Source: an uncultured Arenicella sp. (GTDB lineage: Bacteria > Pseudomonadota > Gammaproteobacteria > Arenicellales > Arenicellaceae). Taken from it: a stretch of DNA of 58,991 nt. The stretch lies in the NCBI GenBank assembly GCA_947499305.1, contig CANMNN010000028.1, positions 1-58,991 of the forward strand, read 5' to 3'. The translations under genes were made by a program, and so were the position numbers. The notes under the pieces are model-generated. The model was not told the origin of the DNA, searched no databases, and worked only from the letters and a program-made list of their open reading frames with translations. Each line of letters opens with the position of its first letter. The first letter of the stretch is position 1. Below are positions 1 to 8,539 of this stretch, in pieces.

Positions 1-2
1 AT

Positions 3-407
3 AAAGCAAGTAGCCTCGAGTATTGGACTTGTAAGTTGACAGACCTATCAAGAGAGTATCGTAACAGTTCCTTCTGGGAAGTATGGCGCAAGCAAAGAGA
101 GAAGAAAAAGGCGTTTGCTAAACAGAAATTAGCCGCTGATAAAACCAGAGCTCTACATGAAGAGCGTATTGAAAAGCTTATAGGTTCGGCCATTAAAAGA
201 ACTCCTAGACCTTCGGCAACGAATTCCGAGCGAATGGCAAAAGTTGGTAGTGCTCGTGCAGATCAACTCGAGAAGGAGCGTGCGCAGAAACGACCGACAT
301 CGCTAAAAACTGAATTACCAGGAAGGGTGGTCTCCTTGCGCGCCAACGCAGACGACGAAGAATACCCGGATTTTGAAGATGTGTTATTTGATGACGGAGA
401 TGACTGA
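3..407 (+). CDS. tnsB: TnsB transposase, C-terminal fragment (5' end off window)
   Basis: The reading frame is open from the left edge (frame 3), so this is the tail of a longer gene and the TTG at 36 is not a real start. In Tn7, TnsB is the DDE-family transposase that binds the repeat sites in both ends and carries out strand transfer; the catalytic part is not in the window. What remains is a charged Lys/Arg/Glu-rich helical segment followed by an acidic last 20 residues (EEYPDFEDVLFDDGDD). In Tn7-type systems the TnsB C-terminus contacts TnsC, and this acidic tail fits that role. The stop TGA shares bases with the ATG of tnsC (TGATG). Identity rests on its position before tnsC and on the tail. 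Confidence 0.85.
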   Translation, partial: KASSLEYWTCKLTDLSREYRNSSFWEVWRKQREKKKAFAKQKLAADKTRALHEERIEKLIGSAIKRTPRPSATNSERMAKVGSARADQLEKERAQKRPTSLKTELPGRVVSLRANADDEEYPDFEDVLFDDGDD

Positions 408-2074
408 TGCAATTGCCTAAACATTATGTTTTAGCTGAGTATAGGGATACAGGGGTTAGACAGTACGTGAACAACCCATTTATCGAGGCGTTGCCACCTA
501 TCTTCTCAGTCAAGCAAACCAGCCTGAATTTAAAAGGAAAAATTGATTATAAACCTGCTGACAGAGTGGTGGACGCAAAGTCAAGAATGCACATGGTGGT
601 GTCTTTGCTGGACGACTACTTTCAGCCCTTATCCCAGCATGTTTTATTAGAAGAGCGAATTAGCATGATGGTACGCAGAGGGTACGTTGGAAGAAATATA
701 AATGATGGCTCGTTGAATAGGAAATTGCAGAAAGGCTACGAACTAATTCAGTCTCAAGGTGAAAAGCCAGCTAATTTCACAACTGAAAAAACTACTGCTA
801 GGAGTATGTCCTTAATTGGAGTGTCTGGTAGTGGAAAGAGCAGCTCGTTGCGCCGGATATTGGAAACATACCCCCAAGTTATCTATCATCAGGAAAGTAA
901 CTTTATTCAAATTACATATTTAAAAATTGAATGCCCTAGTAATGGAGACCTTGAGAGCCTCTGCCTTAATTTCTTTAGTGGGGTAGACAGCATTTTAGAT
1001 ACTGAGTATGAAAGGCGGTATGCCAAGCAGCGTCTATCACTGCCTAAGATGTTAGCTTTAATGAGGCAGGCAGCAAATAGTCGTGCGATTGGAGTATTAG
1101 TAATTGATGAGATTCAGCGGCTGAGTCAAGTGCGCTCAGGCGGGAAAGAGAATATGCTCGAATTTTTTGTTGAGCTGGTCAATCAAGTTGGTATTCCTGT
1201 CGTGTTGGTTGGCACCCCTAAAGCGCGCCCAATATTTGAGCTTGAACTGCAGTCCGGTCGACGTAGTGTGGGCCTGGGCTCTATTTATTGGGAGAATATT
1301 CAGCAAAAGGTGAATAAGAAAAATGAGGGAATTGTTCTAAATCCTAACTGGGTTCGTTTCACCAATGACCTATGGAAGTACCAATGGTTGAAGCATGGCG
1401 ATGACCCTCTTACAGATGAAATTCGTGACTGTTGGTATGACCTATCTCAAGGTGTGCTAGATATTGTAGTCAAACTTTTTGTTCTGGCCCAACTTCGCGC
1501 AATTGCGAATGGAGCAGAGCGTATAAACGTCGGGATAATGAAATCAGTCTATGAGCAAGAATTGAAGCCAGTACAGCCGATGCTGCAAGCACTTCGCTCA
1601 GGCAGCGCTGAGCTAATTGTTAAGTATTCTGATTTACGCGGGCCGGATATCGAGAGGCGATTGTTGCAACTAGGTAACATCATAGTAGACTCTGTAAAAA
1701 AGGACGAGGATGCGCTCTTTAATGGTAACAATGAGGCTCTAAAGTTGTTCAATTTGATGCTTCAATTGGATGAAACTTATGATAAAAAATTACTAAAATC
1801 TTTAGTTAAAAGAATTTTCAGAGAGTGCCCTAATACGAGTTTTGCCGAAATGTTGCCAATACTGATTGATTGGTATGCGAAGGAAGAAAGTAAGCGGCCA
1901 GCCAAACCTGAAGGCGCACAAAAATGGATTAAGCCTAGCGACTGGCAACACCTGGAAAGTGACGATCTGAGGCATTTACTTGATATAAGTAGAAAAGAAA
2001 AATCAGACTTTCACAAGCGCGCTAGTTCAAGAGGCTTAATGTTTAACATTGAAGGTTGGGCTACAGGCTCGTAG
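407..2074 (+). CDS. tnsC: TnsC, AAA+ ATPase regulator of Tn7-like transposition
   Basis: The protein has 555 residues, the length of Tn7 TnsC. It carries a Walker A motif GVSGSGKS (residues 138-145) and a Walker B motif VLVIDEIQ (about 230-237), followed by an arginine-rich sensor region. In Tn7, TnsC forms ATP-dependent filaments on target DNA, receives the target signal from TnsD or TnsE and activates the TnsAB transposase. The start ATG overlaps the tnsB stop and the gene ends in TAG at 2072-2074, which overlaps the GTG of tnsD by one base. Such tight coupling indicates one operon with translational coupling. The N-terminal 130 and C-terminal 170 residues flank the ATPase core as in Tn7 and probably contact TnsA/TnsB and TnsD. 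Confidence 0.95.
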   Translation: MQLPKHYVLAEYRDTGVRQYVNNPFIEALPPIFSVKQTSLNLKGKIDYKPADRVVDAKSRMHMVVSLLDDYFQPLSQHVLLEERISMMVRRGYVGRNINDGSLNRKLQKGYELIQSQGEKPANFTTEKTTARSMSLIGVSGSGKSSSLRRILETYPQVIYHQESNFIQITYLKIECPSNGDLESLCLNFFSGVDSILDTEYERRYAKQRLSLPKMLALMRQAANSRAIGVLVIDEIQRLSQVRSGGKENMLEFFVELVNQVGIPVVLVGTPKARPIFELELQSGRRSVGLGSIYWENIQQKVNKKNEGIVLNPNWVRFTNDLWKYQWLKHGDDPLTDEIRDCWYDLSQGVLDIVVKLFVLAQLRAIANGAERINVGIMKSVYEQELKPVQPMLQALRSGSAELIVKYSDLRGPDIERRLLQLGNIIVDSVKKDEDALFNGNNEALKLFNLMLQLDETYDKKLLKSLVKRIFRECPNTSFAEMLPILIDWYAKEESKRPAKPEGAQKWIKPSDWQHLESDDLRHLLDISRKEKSDFHKRASSRGLMFNIEGWATGS

Positions 2075-3582
2075 TGCTTGGTTTTCCAATACCTTATAGC
2101 AATGAACTATTATACAGTGTGATAGCTCGGTCTGGAGTGCATGAAGGCGAAACCTCGCCAAAGCAATTGTTAGATGCTGTTTTTTCCAATAGGAAGATTG
2201 TTGCAACAGTTGATTTGCCTTGCCATGTAGGCAATCTTGCAAATCAATATGGTGAATCACTGACGTTGACAACTAAAGTACTTATCGACCTGCATACGCT
2301 TTGGCCCGCTTATGCTCCGTTTCTTCCTTACGATAGGAGGCTAGAAGTAGAGGAGCGGATGCATGGAGAATCAAATGGCACTGTTCATTTAGCAACTGGT
2401 GCTGCTGCCTCACGTATTAGTGCTAAGCAAAAACTAATGATTTGTGAGTGCTGCAGAGATGAGCAAACTAAGAAATATGGTGAAACTTACTGGGATCGTC
2501 GGTGGCAGCTTCCAATAATCAAGTATTGCCCAAGGCATGGGCCATTGTCGGAAACCGATATTATTCTTAATAGAGCACATCGACACCAGTTCGTTGCTGC
2601 CTCGCAAAGTAGTGTCATTGACAAAGTGATTGCGACAAAGTCAGACATCCGATTTTCTGAACTATCCTATGAATTATTTGATAGTGTCAACAACTTGTCC
2701 CCTAGTTATATGCAATGGAGTTGCTTCTATCATAATTTGGCTATCGATAATGGGTTTATTGTCGGTAAGCGATTAGACCACGATCACTTGTATGATGAAT
2801 ATATGTCTTACTGGGGTGAACGCTGGCTTAGTAGAACAAATTTGCTGCCCTCTACGAAGGACTCTTCATGGCTCAAAACCATCTTCCGAAAGCACCGAAA
2901 AGCATTTAGCTTTGCGGAGCATTTAACTGTTATAGATGCAATTTCGTCTCAACGAACTGAAGTCACTGGTGCAATAAAACAAGCACTTCAGTTCAAAGCC
3001 AGGCCTATGAAGCCTGACGTTAAAATTCATTTTGACTCAAGAAAGAAAAATAAAGATCAAAGCGATTGGTTAGAGCTATTGCAAGCTAACGGCCCCAAGG
3101 CGGCGAGGAAAATTCAACCGGCGTTGTATGCGCGACTATACCGGAATCACCATCATTGGCTAATGTCTGTTAACAATCAGCATCGGCTTCCTGCATGTAA
3201 TGCAAACAGCCGCATAGATTGGGGTAAGCGGGATCGTCAAGTGTCGCAGGAATTGCTCGGATTTGTTAGGAAAGCAAAGAAAGAATGGGTAATGCCTCGG
3301 TTAAGTAAGACATTTCTGATTAACCAAATAGCTAATAGATCTACCGTAGAAAAGAACTTGTATCGCTTGCCTCGTTGCAGCGCTATTTTGGATCTACATT
3401 CAGAAAGTATCGGTGAATATCAGGTTCGCAGGTTGAAAAGAGTAGTTGCAGGCTATACCGCCCGAGAGAAGGAGCTAAAGGAATGGGTTCTGCTGAGGGA
3501 GGCCGGTTTAAGTGAGAGTCGAATAACCAGCATTGCAAAAAAATTTCTTAAGGAGGCATTAAGTAATGTCAGTTCAAGGTAA
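2074..3582 (+). CDS. tnsD: TnsD, TniQ-family attTn7-targeting protein
   Basis: TniQ-family protein of about 502 residues from the GTG at 2074, which overlaps the tnsC stop. An upstream TTG at 2056 would add six residues and is less likely, because Tn7 TnsD begins just before the conserved FPIPYSNELLYS-type sequence. The zinc-binding motif reads CECC ... CPRH, giving a C-x2-C and C-x2-H set at about residues 124-155. A block RKHRKAF about 270 residues in is the same as in Tn7 TnsD. In Tn7 this protein binds a site inside the 3' end of glmS and recruits TnsC, directing insertion downstream of the gene. Similarity is spread over the full length, so the same target is expected; glmS itself is outside the window. 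Confidence 0.94.
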   Translation: MLGFPIPYSNELLYSVIARSGVHEGETSPKQLLDAVFSNRKIVATVDLPCHVGNLANQYGESLTLTTKVLIDLHTLWPAYAPFLPYDRRLEVEERMHGESNGTVHLATGAAASRISAKQKLMICECCRDEQTKKYGETYWDRRWQLPIIKYCPRHGPLSETDIILNRAHRHQFVAASQSSVIDKVIATKSDIRFSELSYELFDSVNNLSPSYMQWSCFYHNLAIDNGFIVGKRLDHDHLYDEYMSYWGERWLSRTNLLPSTKDSSWLKTIFRKHRKAFSFAEHLTVIDAISSQRTEVTGAIKQALQFKARPMKPDVKIHFDSRKKNKDQSDWLELLQANGPKAARKIQPALYARLYRNHHHWLMSVNNQHRLPACNANSRIDWGKRDRQVSQELLGFVRKAKKEWVMPRLSKTFLINQIANRSTVEKNLYRLPRCSAILDLHSESIGEYQVRRLKRVVAGYTAREKELKEWVLLREAGLSESRITSIAKKFLKEALSNVSSR

Positions 3583-5152
3583 GTATAAGCATCTTCAAGA
3601 TGATTCAAAAATAACAGCTATTGGGCATCTCTTTAGAGGTGTAGGGAATAAGCAATGGGCGATCAATCTCGATTTTTCGGGGAAAAAATCTAAAAGTGTT
3701 AGGTTTGGCGCAATACCGACACTTGCTCGACGTAGGGTGCTTAATCCAACTAAAGTAAATAAGAGAGCAGGAGTCCCTGTAGAAGTTACAATTTCAAACG
3801 CACAGCATTGGCAACAGGGGAAGCTACAGGATTGCGCAGCATACTTTAAGGCTCCTAAAGGTAGCGACAAAAAACAAAATTGTTTTATTTCGACTGAGTC
3901 CGGACAATCCGTCTACATTCCTCAGCTGGAATTAGCACGTGTTCTTTTCTATCACGACCAATTTATGGCAAGACTGAGTTTGCAGCACAATGCGTTGGCA
4001 GAAGATTTCTTTTTGGATTTTAGTGATGGTCCAAAAGTATTCGTGCGTGAAGGCGCAGAATATCCTATTTACTACTTTAATAGAGAAGACAATCGTAGAT
4101 TTCTAAGTTGGGTGTTAATGGATGTTGATGCTCGAAAATCATTTGAGAGCATCAGCTCAAACCTCTTGCTTAATGCAACGCGCCGAGGGAATTATGACCA
4201 GTGGAATTTTGGTTTTAAGCCACCGCCCTTGACAGGAGTTAAGCTCGGCATGACCGGTTGGTCAGACCGTGATTCTGGTACTTTTATTGTTTGGGAAATT
4301 CATTCTCTAGAATTATTGCCTTCTACAATACAAGGTGAGGTGAATTTTTTTCACCCAAAATACGAACGAAAGGTGGGAGGGAAGCCTACTAAACCTGGGA
4401 AGCCAAAAGGAAAACCTCCAGAGGAAAACGAGTTAAACGATGATGAGCCTTCTGATGCAGATAAAGCCTCCGTGACCTTAAGGTCAGAATTAGTCAAAAT
4501 AACTTTTAGAGAGCCTTTCGTTACAAATCGTATTCCCGCAAACCTAAAGCCGGTTAAAAATTCAAAAGGAGATGGAGATCGAGAGATTTTAGGGAATGAG
4601 TTAAGCGCTAATGAAAAAGAAGAGTCTGGCAATCTCCCGGGAGGAGCATGGAACAATTTAGACGATCAGACTGATGATGCGCATCTCTATCTAAGTAAAT
4701 TCCACTCGTTTTTAGAAATGGTAGGTTATTTAGAATCGTCACATAATTGCACTGTTCTGAAAAAAAATATTGTAAAACTTCCAAGGTTGAATGAAGGAAA
4801 AAAACATTGGCTATTAGATACAGAAAATCCAAGGTGCCTGGTGGTAATAGAATTAACGCTTAATGGAGAATCAATAACTTTACTTGAGATTGATACCTCC
4901 GATGGTGCTGCGAGTTTATCGACAATGATGCTGAAAGTAGGTTTTAGCGGATGGTTAGAGAACAACTTGGGTAGAATAAAAATGGGGATTATGAAAAAGT
5001 CGCTCGGATGGCCGACTGATATATTTAAAGAGAATGTAGATGCGGATAAAATTTCCGGCATACCTCACCCTAAATCAAAACACTTTGGCAGTTTAAAGTC
5101 TGAAGAGATTGAGCCTTGGGCGCAGAGGTTTGTTAATTGGATGTTGAGGTAA
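3566..5152 (+). CDS. tnsE: TnsE, replication-coupled target selector
   Basis: The protein is 528 residues, close to the 538 of Tn7 TnsE, and shares spaced blocks such as IGHLFR near the N-terminus, IPQLELAR around residue 115, SFGF/FNFGFKPPP-like sequence near 215 and a C-terminal LLEIDTSDG block. In Tn7, TnsE directs insertion into conjugating plasmids and replicating DNA by binding recessed 3' ends and the sliding clamp. The start overlaps tnsD by 17 bp and has a strong ribosome binding site (AAGGAGG at 3550-3556, nine bases before the ATG). A charged, low-complexity linker with many Lys, Pro and Glu lies at about residues 265-370. The gene is intact, so the element probably keeps the plasmid-directed pathway. 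Confidence 0.93.
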   Translation: MSVQGKYKHLQDDSKITAIGHLFRGVGNKQWAINLDFSGKKSKSVRFGAIPTLARRRVLNPTKVNKRAGVPVEVTISNAQHWQQGKLQDCAAYFKAPKGSDKKQNCFISTESGQSVYIPQLELARVLFYHDQFMARLSLQHNALAEDFFLDFSDGPKVFVREGAEYPIYYFNREDNRRFLSWVLMDVDARKSFESISSNLLLNATRRGNYDQWNFGFKPPPLTGVKLGMTGWSDRDSGTFIVWEIHSLELLPSTIQGEVNFFHPKYERKVGGKPTKPGKPKGKPPEENELNDDEPSDADKASVTLRSELVKITFREPFVTNRIPANLKPVKNSKGDGDREILGNELSANEKEESGNLPGGAWNNLDDQTDDAHLYLSKFHSFLEMVGYLESSHNCTVLKKNIVKLPRLNEGKKHWLLDTENPRCLVVIELTLNGESITLLEIDTSDGAASLSTMMLKVGFSGWLENNLGRIKMGIMKKSLGWPTDIFKENVDADKISGIPHPKSKHFGSLKSEEIEPWAQRFVNWMLR

Positions 5153-5473
5153 GTCTCAATCTTCTACTTAGCTGAATGTAGGGAATCATCTAAACATTTT
5201 TAATATAAGTTCGGTCTTTTAGTTAGAGTTGCGGAGTGGCGAATAATAGGTATTTGGTTGTTTTTGGCTGATATTGACTTACGGTTTCGATTTTTTTCAT
5301 TTCGTTTAGACCTAAACTCAGGTGTAACGTCTTCGTTTATTAAGGTGAAATCTGAGAATAAGGTTGTTGAAAATTGGTTTTTTGGGTAGGATCTTCGTCA
5401 AGTTACTGTTAAGGCATATAAAGAATCAGTCTGAAACTGCCTCCAAGAGCTTGTATTATTATCTAAAACAATA
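5153..5473. other. Non-coding gap between tnsE and cargo
   Basis: This AT-rich 321-bp stretch has no convincing coding frame. A weak promoter-like pair (TTCGTC at 5395-5400, then TATAAA 17 bases later) could drive the exported-protein cluster that starts at 5474, but the -35 match is poor. No clear hairpin terminator follows tnsE. Confidence 0.4.
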
Positions 5474-5914
5474 ATGAAAAGGACTTTGATGTTGTCATCT
5501 TCTAAGCTGTTAATCTTCTCCAACGTTCTACTTTTACTAATTTGTTTATCGCAATTTGCCTATATTGCAATCTCAGCAAGTAGTCGAGAAAGCGCTATTG
5601 AGCCATCTTCGTATTTAACTAAAGTTGAAGCCGACGCGCGCCTAAAATCTGTATTGCTCGAAGCCAAGGAAGTTGCATCAAACACGGTAATTGAGCACAT
5701 AGAGGCCAAAGGCTTCGCATCAACACCGAGTGAAACATCTTCCCAGCTTAGCGGTGATGCTGTTTTTGAAACAACTGTTTTGGAGCCCGAATTACCGCTT
5801 GAGTCAGAAAGTGTAGACCCTGCAATTCAACAGCAATACATCGATGCTGCCGAGCAATATAAAAAGAAATTAGAAGCCAGCGCATCGCTAGCTATAGACC
5901 CTGAAAAATCATAA
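5474..5914 (+). CDS. Hypothetical membrane-anchored protein
   Basis: I do not recognise a family. The 146-residue protein starts with a basic stretch and one hydrophobic segment (about residues 10-33, LLLLICLSQFAYIAI), so it is probably anchored in the inner membrane or exported. The remainder is acidic and rich in Glu, Ser and Ala, with helix-forming stretches such as EADARLKSVLLEAKEV and a C-terminal QQYIDAAEQYKKKLEAS that may form short coiled coils. It is the first gene of a run of exported-protein genes in the transposon cargo and ends about 100 bp before the next one, so co-expression is likely. It could be an assembly or anchoring factor for the cluster, but nothing in the sequence proves that. 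Confidence 0.65.
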   Translation: MKRTLMLSSSKLLIFSNVLLLLICLSQFAYIAISASSRESAIEPSSYLTKVEADARLKSVLLEAKEVASNTVIEHIEAKGFASTPSETSSQLSGDAVFETTVLEPELPLESESVDPAIQQQYIDAAEQYKKKLEASASLAIDPEKS

Positions 5915-6013
5915 AACACGCTATTCAGAGCGCACCTACGCTCAAATACAAAATGCGTTCTGAGTTTGCTGTTCGAAAAACTTACTGAAGAAATTTATAA
6001 GGAACTTCCTAAA

Positions 6014-6376
6014 ATGAAAAAAACAATTATCCAATTATTTACCTTAGTGCTTTTTCCTCTTAATGCCTTGGCTAACTGTGGCTATTTGCCGACTGCCCCT
6101 GAGCTACTAACCGAGCCCCGGCTGACAGCCGATCAATTCAATACATTATCGGGTCAGATGGACGCTTATATAGAACAAATTGAGTTATTTCAAAACTGCA
6201 TTAAAGAAGAAATAAACCAGTTAGCGCCAGCCGATGCGACCCAAGAGTATTTTAGTTCTAGTCAGTATCAAACTGCTTATGCACAAAAGGCATCTTGGTT
6301 AGATCTTTCGAGAGAGAAAATGCAACAGTCCATGGATCGCTATAACGACCTAGTTCAAATCGGCAGCGCGCAATAG
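6014..6376 (+). CDS. Small secreted hypothetical protein
   Basis: I chose the ATG at 6014, not the possible TTG at 5966, because it has AAGGA ten bases upstream and gives a textbook signal peptide: MKKTIIQLFTLVLFPLNALA, then a mature protein beginning NCGYLP. The mature part is about 100 residues, mostly predicted helical, with two cysteines (in NCGY and FQNCIKEE) that could form a disulfide. A possible coiled coil spans DQFNTLSGQMDAYIEQIELF. No family is recognised. The gene lies between a membrane-anchored protein and a collar-domain protein, so it may be a periplasmic or surface component of the same system. Confidence 0.7.
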   Translation: MKKTIIQLFTLVLFPLNALANCGYLPTAPELLTEPRLTADQFNTLSGQMDAYIEQIELFQNCIKEEINQLAPADATQEYFSSSQYQTAYAQKASWLDLSREKMQQSMDRYNDLVQIGSAQ

Positions 6377-6413
6377 CGCTACGTACCAACCTCATTACGG
6401 AGCGCAATAGATT

Positions 6414-7712
6414 ATGAAAAATTTTACTTTTACGGAGTATTTAGCAATGAAACCTTTACACCGTTGCATCGCCCTGAGTTTAGCCTTGAGTGTAACTACT
6501 CCTGTATTTGCTGAGGAAGTGGTCAACCCATTTGAGGCCATACATCAAGAGCTGCTAACGGCGGTTGCTGAAGGCTGTCCAGCTAAGTATGAAGACTTGT
6601 ATGTACAGATAACTAGCGAAGATACGGTATCAAGTCTATGGGGCACAAGCCAGATAAACGCAGTGGACGATGAGCAAGCATTTCGGCTTCGTTATGAGCA
6701 AAATAATTCGATAGCTGGGGTTGCGCCGAGTGTCACTGAAGTTGACGAGGTAATGGCTAGTGCTGACGCGATTCGCTTTGAATGCAATACTCATCGGCTT
6801 AACTTATTACAGCAAATGATGACATTGAATTCCAACGATGCAACGGACAGCTTAGAAGTCATAAGTGGCATTGTAGATGCAATTGATCTCGGCAGTGGTC
6901 GTTGGGAAACTGGAGATATCAGAAATACCGGGCGCACTGACCCCGCCGCAGGTTGGGTATTTTTAGACGGCCGAAGCATTGGTTCTGACTCATCGGAAAA
7001 TGCGTACTACAAAGGCGATCAATATAAAGCCTTGTTTGAACTAATGAACCTTTGGGATCCCGAGAATACTCAAAATTGGGAAGCTGGAGATGCGCATACT
7101 TTGCCCGACTTACGTGGCCGAAGCATTTACGGTAGCACGGCGATGGGTGGTTCTGCTTCTCCGGCACTAGAGGACGAGGCTGTTAACGCTGATTCGGCGA
7201 ATAGCTTAGGCAAGGCATTTGGCGCAGATCAAGTCGAGTTAGACGAAAATACATTGCCTGCGCACACACATAATATGACTAGAGCGGGTGTACACAACCA
7301 TGATTCTTCCGCCGTTGGTCATCATGTACACACTATAAAAAACGATGGTTACCATGGCCACTCGATGACCTATTCTGGAAACCATGAGCATGATCTAAAA
7401 CAAGGTTTGTATAACCCTGGTAACTACGGGCCTGGTACTTATTCAAATCGTTGGCCGACTGGAGGTTTGCGCCCGTCTACAGACGGACTTAATTCGGCGA
7501 CCCTAACAAGCTCTATTCTTACCGACGGTAGCCATAAACATTCAATTGGCAACGGCGGCACGCACAACCATGGAATGAATGGTGCCGGCGGCCACGATCA
7601 TTCAATCTCAAACTCAATTGACCATGAGCACAGCAACGAAAGTACGGGTAATTCAGCGCCAGTAAACATCACAGGCCCCGGAGTCTCATTCAACGTAGAA
7701 ATAAAGCTTTAA
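6414..7712 (+). CDS. Exported phage-tail-collar-like protein with His-rich C-terminus
   Basis: The protein (432 residues from ATG 6414, or 421 from ATG 6447, which has GGAG at 6434-6437 and yields signal peptide MKPLHRCIALSLALSVTTPVFA) has three parts. Residues about 35-155 form a helical module shared with the next gene. Residues about 165-260 look like a tail collar domain, with a GWVFLDGRSIG block and the LPDLRGR motif. From about 280 the LPAHTHN signature of tail fibres begins and is followed by a long Gly/Asn/His tail with at least ten HxH pairs. In phages this fold forms trimeric fibre tips with metal held by HxH motifs. A Sec signal peptide is unusual for this fold and suggests a trimeric surface fibre or metal-loaded adhesin; this is inference. 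Confidence 0.8.
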   Translation: MKNFTFTEYLAMKPLHRCIALSLALSVTTPVFAEEVVNPFEAIHQELLTAVAEGCPAKYEDLYVQITSEDTVSSLWGTSQINAVDDEQAFRLRYEQNNSIAGVAPSVTEVDEVMASADAIRFECNTHRLNLLQQMMTLNSNDATDSLEVISGIVDAIDLGSGRWETGDIRNTGRTDPAAGWVFLDGRSIGSDSSENAYYKGDQYKALFELMNLWDPENTQNWEAGDAHTLPDLRGRSIYGSTAMGGSASPALEDEAVNADSANSLGKAFGADQVELDENTLPAHTHNMTRAGVHNHDSSAVGHHVHTIKNDGYHGHSMTYSGNHEHDLKQGLYNPGNYGPGTYSNRWPTGGLRPSTDGLNSATLTSSILTDGSHKHSIGNGGTHNHGMNGAGGHDHSISNSIDHEHSNESTGNSAPVNITGPGVSFNVEIKL

Positions 7713-7767
7713 CCCACGTTGTTACAGGCCAAACGAATTACCTCAATGAATACAACATGGAATAGCT

Positions 7768-8529
7768 ATGTCTAGTGTGAGAAACCTTATCGTCGCAATG
7801 TTTATTGCCTCGGGGTTCAATGGTGTTAATGCTAACGCCCAAGAATCTGAGAACCTACAGCGATTACATCGCGATGTTATTGCCGCGTGCCCTAAGCGAT
7901 GGGAGAACATGCCCGAATACCTTTCCTTGACCAGCAGCTACGCCAGCTCGCGACTTCAATACACTCATGCGATGAAAGAGCAAAGCATTGATATCTGGCA
8001 AGGCGACTCGGCCGATCGTCAAAACTACATTAAATTTGCGCTGGTGAATCTGGTTGATGATAACGGAGCTCCGCTACAGAGCTTTACTCATCCAGTGAGT
8101 GTGGTTTATCAGTGCTTCAAAAGCCGAGAGAGGTATCTTGTTGAAATGCATCAAGAGATGTATTTAACGACCGTCGCTTTCTATACAAGATTTGATGAAT
8201 TTCGAGACGATGATAACGATGGCGTTTTTAATAGTCTCGATCTGTGTGTTGCCACACAAGAACCCCCGGCCAATACAGAGGCTGTGACAGCAGTAAGCGA
8301 TTTTCATACTCATCCCGACAGTGGTTTATTGGTGGTTGATGAGCAAGGCTGCGCCGCATGGGAGCTTGACCAAGATGGAGACACAGTGCCGGATTATTTC
8401 GACCATTGCCCAGCAGAGCTAGGGGCGGTTACAACCGTAGATGGGTGCGCTGATGCAGACTCTGATGGTGTTTCAAATGGCAAAGACTCATACCCGTATC
8501 AAGACGATACTATTTGTGTAGCTGAATAA
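7768..8529 (+). CDS. Secreted protein with Asp-rich calcium-type repeats
   Basis: A signal peptide (MSSVRNLIVAMFIASGFNGVNANA) precedes 229 mature residues. The first half resembles the N-terminal module of the preceding collar protein: both have an E/D-L/V-I/L-x-A...CP block near the start and a x-C-x(4)-R-x-x-L/Y-L block about 80 residues later. The second half holds three loops of thrombospondin type 3 style, DDDNDGVFNSLD, DQDGDTVPDYFD and DADSDGVSNGKD, with cysteine spacers, which normally bind calcium outside the cell. A ribosome binding site for the next gene, AAGGA, overlaps its stop. The gene probably works with the RHS protein encoded 11 bp downstream. Confidence 0.78.
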   Translation: MSSVRNLIVAMFIASGFNGVNANAQESENLQRLHRDVIAACPKRWENMPEYLSLTSSYASSRLQYTHAMKEQSIDIWQGDSADRQNYIKFALVNLVDDNGAPLQSFTHPVSVVYQCFKSRERYLVEMHQEMYLTTVAFYTRFDEFRDDDNDGVFNSLDLCVATQEPPANTEAVTAVSDFHTHPDSGLLVVDEQGCAAWELDQDGDTVPDYFDHCPAELGAVTTVDGCADADSDGVSNGKDSYPYQDDTICVAE

Positions 8530-8539
8530 GGATATCTCG

